Shown here: in pieces, positions 62,817-64,000 of the stretch | How the letters are laid out: each line of letters starts with the position of its first letter | How positions within the stretch are numbered: position 1 is the stretch's first letter | Origin: Hymenobacter telluris | GTDB lineage: Bacteria; Bacteroidota; Bacteroidia; Cytophagales; Hymenobacteraceae | Direction: 5' to 3' | Length of the DNA stretch: 64,000 nucleotides | Assembly (NCBI RefSeq): GCF_017313265.1 | Contig: NZ_JAFLQZ010000002.1 | Span: 372,001 to 436,000, forward strand | Notes under the pieces: model-generated | Databases searched by the model: none | Told to the model about the DNA's origin: nothing | The model's input: only the letters and a program-made list of their open reading frames with translations | Position numbers and translations under genes: made by a program

Positions 62817-63155
62817 TTATTTATTCAAACCAGTTACAGTACGCGTAGGCTTCCGAACAGTTGCCGCCGCCGGGGCCGAACGGGGTTTCCGAGCAGGCTG
62901 AACAGTTTCTGCCGCCCAGCTCTTGCCAAACCAGTGAGCGGCCGCCCAGCTTACAAAGGGCACAACTCCCAGAAATGTTACTGCCAACAGCCAGAAAAAT
63001 ACGAAAAAACCGCCAACCAGCCGGCTGAAAAATTCATCCTCGAACCCAAACAGAAAGCTGATTAAAGCAAAAGCCAGCCCCAGGCTTACGGCTGCCAGAA
63101 TCCCGGCCCGGCGCAGCAGCGGCTGGTAGTTGAAAGAAGCAACACGACGACTCAT
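62817..63155 (-). CDS. Small two-helix membrane protein upstream of the HMA-AraC gene
   Basis: The 112-aa protein has two hydrophobic segments (AGILAAVSLGLAFALISFLFG, about residues 17-38, and GGFFVFFWLLAVTFLGVVPFV, about 48-68) and a basic Ala/Pro-rich C-terminal tail (QPARKPRSAPAAATVRKP). No family is recognised. It is spaced 11 bases before the HMA-AraC gene and is probably in the same transcript, so it may take part in the same metal response, or simply be a neighbour. Confidence 0.65.
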   Translation of the reverse strand: MSRRVASFNYQPLLRRAGILAAVSLGLAFALISFLFGFEDEFFSRLVGGFFVFFWLLAVTFLGVVPFVSWAAAHWFGKSWAAETVQPARKPRSAPAAATVRKPTRTVTGLNK

Positions 63156-63303
63156 ACAAAACGGGTATATGGCCGCAAATATACCGCTTCCGGCGTAGGC
63201 TCGCTGCGGTGGTGCTTGGTGGCGAGCCGTAACGATGCGCTTCCTTTACCGTATCAGGTAAGGCTATTTTGCCCTGTACTCTGCCAACCTCTCTTTCCCT
63301 GCC

Positions 63304-63585
63304 ATGAAATATTCCACGCTGCCCCGCTTGCTGGTTGCTACTGCTTTGCTTGCAACTCCCGCGCTTACCTCCTGCAATACCGGTAATAAATCCGGTGACA
63401 CCAACGTAGAACAAGACGCCGCCAAAGACAACGATGCCGACGCCATGCAGCCCACCGGCACCGGCGGCGACGAAGCTACCTCGGGCATGAACAATGATAC
63501 CAGCACCGCCCCCAGCAACCGCGAAGTGTACGAAGGCGCCGCCGACCGGGTAGACCGCAACAACGACGGCATGACTGACAAGTAA
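63304..63585 (+). CDS. Small acidic lipoprotein
   Basis: The 93-aa protein has a signal peptide with lipobox PALTSC (Cys about residue 25). The mature part is acidic, low in hydrophobic residues and rich in Asn, Asp, Gly and Thr, so it is probably disordered. No domain is recognised. A strong terminator follows 27 bases after the stop. Confidence 0.7.
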   Translation: MKYSTLPRLLVATALLATPALTSCNTGNKSGDTNVEQDAAKDNDADAMQPTGTGGDEATSGMNNDTSTAPSNREVYEGAADRVDRNNDGMTDK

Positions 63586-63611
63586 ACGACGGCGTAAGTT
63601 ACCACCAACAG

Positions 63612-63646
63612 AAAGGGCCGGCCTCCGCACAGGAAGCCGGCCCTTT
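63612..63646 (+). terminator. Intrinsic terminator after the small lipoprotein gene
   Basis: aaagggccggcctcc pairs with ggaagccggcccttt (one mismatch) over a 5-base loop and runs into T5. It lies between convergent genes. Confidence 0.85.
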
Positions 63647-63671
63647 TTCGGTGCAATTCAATGCTCAGACT

Positions 63672-64000
63672 CTAATAAAACACGAAGCCGTTCGGGCCGA
63701 TGTTAACGTTGAAAGAGTCGATGGCCGCGCCCGTGTTCCGGTAGCGGACCACTTTGCCGGCCGTACTGAACGAAGGGGCCAAGCCAGTGTAAATGGTGTT
63801 GTCCTGCGGGTCGATGCCGAGGCCGTAGATGTTGCGCCGCCGGAAGACGGGCGTAGCGGGCAGGTCGTTGTCGTTGATGCTCAGCCGGTACACGCCGCCT
63901 TGGAAGGTGTAGTACAGCTGGTCGCGGCTGCCGTTGATGCTTAGGCGGCCCGGCTGGCTCTGGTTGGTACTGAAAATACGAGTGCTGGCCGTGAGGCTAC
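63672..64000 (-). CDS. YncE/DUF5074-like surface propeller protein (5' partial)
   Basis: The frame is open from the window end (64000) to TAG 63674-63672; 108 codons of the C-terminal part are seen and no internal start need be assumed. The pattern RLSINGSRDQLYYTFQGGVYRLS, NIYGLGIDPQDNTIYTG, GKVVRYRNTGAAIDSFNVNIGPNGFVFY is that of seven-bladed-propeller cell-surface proteins (DUF5074 group) in Bacteroidota. Function unknown; probably exported. Confidence 0.8.
   Translation of the reverse strand, partial: SLTASTRIFSTNQSQPGRLSINGSRDQLYYTFQGGVYRLSINDNDLPATPVFRRRNIYGLGIDPQDNTIYTGLAPSFSTAGKVVRYRNTGAAIDSFNVNIGPNGFVFY

Overview
The window is bacterial chromosome from a GC-rich member of the Bacteroidota, most likely Hymenobacter or a close relative (Cytophagales, Hymenobacteraceae). 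The reasons are: secreted proteins with type IX secretion (T9SS) C-terminal sorting domains of both type A and type B; Bacteroidota-type promoter -7 boxes (TAnnTTTG) before metK, rpsU, comA and a radical SAM gene; paired TonB-receptor-like outer-membrane barrels with an N-terminal carboxypeptidase-regulatory domain; a LytS/LytTR pair; a phosphosulfolactate synthase homologue; and a high G+C third codon position. There is no rRNA operon, prophage, transposase or CRISPR array. One tRNA (Gly-CCC) is present.

Layout. 1-7.4 kb: surface and secreted proteins (T9SS type A protein, HD hydrolase, S9 peptidase, T9SS type B protein). 7.4-8.8 kb: an exported protein gene whose signal peptide is cut off by an in-frame TAG. 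8.9-13.2 kb: housekeeping genes (metK, hpf, xerC, rpsU, acyl-CoA dehydrogenase). 13.4-18.7 kb: exopolysaccharide export and control (Wza-like lipoprotein, BY-kinase, PHP-type tyrosine phosphatase, sugar-epimerase-like protein). 18.8-29.5 kb: TPR protein, ComA-like synthase, a multi-PAS histidine kinase without its phospho-acceptor His, GNAT, sorbosone dehydrogenase-like lipoprotein, TraB/GumN, spermidine-synthase-like protein, DedA, aroE. 29.6-35.0 kb: two paralogous outer-membrane receptors. 35.4-40.9 kb: ABC exporter, a metallophosphoesterase flanked by two palindromic repeats, and a LytS/LytTR two-component pair. 41-48 kb: wrbA, an ECF sigma factor translationally coupled to a membrane-anchored barrel protein, three small lipoproteins, uvrB. 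48-58 kb: hydrolases, an MpaB-like protein, a PL11 rhamnogalacturonan lyase, a second ECF sigma factor, tRNA-Gly, GNAT and a degenerate alpha/beta-hydrolase. 58-64 kb: a B12-type radical SAM protein carrying an in-frame palindromic insert, a metal-linked set (HMA-AraC fusion regulator and a His/Met-rich outer-membrane protein) and surface lipoproteins.

The most unusual feature is the number and variety of palindromic repeats. At least nine distinct inverted-repeat elements lie between genes. Two of them supply the last codons and stop of the upstream gene (2548-2675 and 40032-40133). One is inserted in frame inside a coding region (59570-59706). Two related ones flank a single gene (37243-37391 and 38694-38831). 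Control-related oddities include an xerC start codon inside a perfect 12-bp stem and a terminator-like hairpin just before the ATG of a metal-linked outer-membrane gene. No single new multi-gene system is certain. The best candidates are the sigma factor/barrel/lipoprotein cassette at 42-45.8 kb and the HMA-AraC set at 60.6-63.2 kb.
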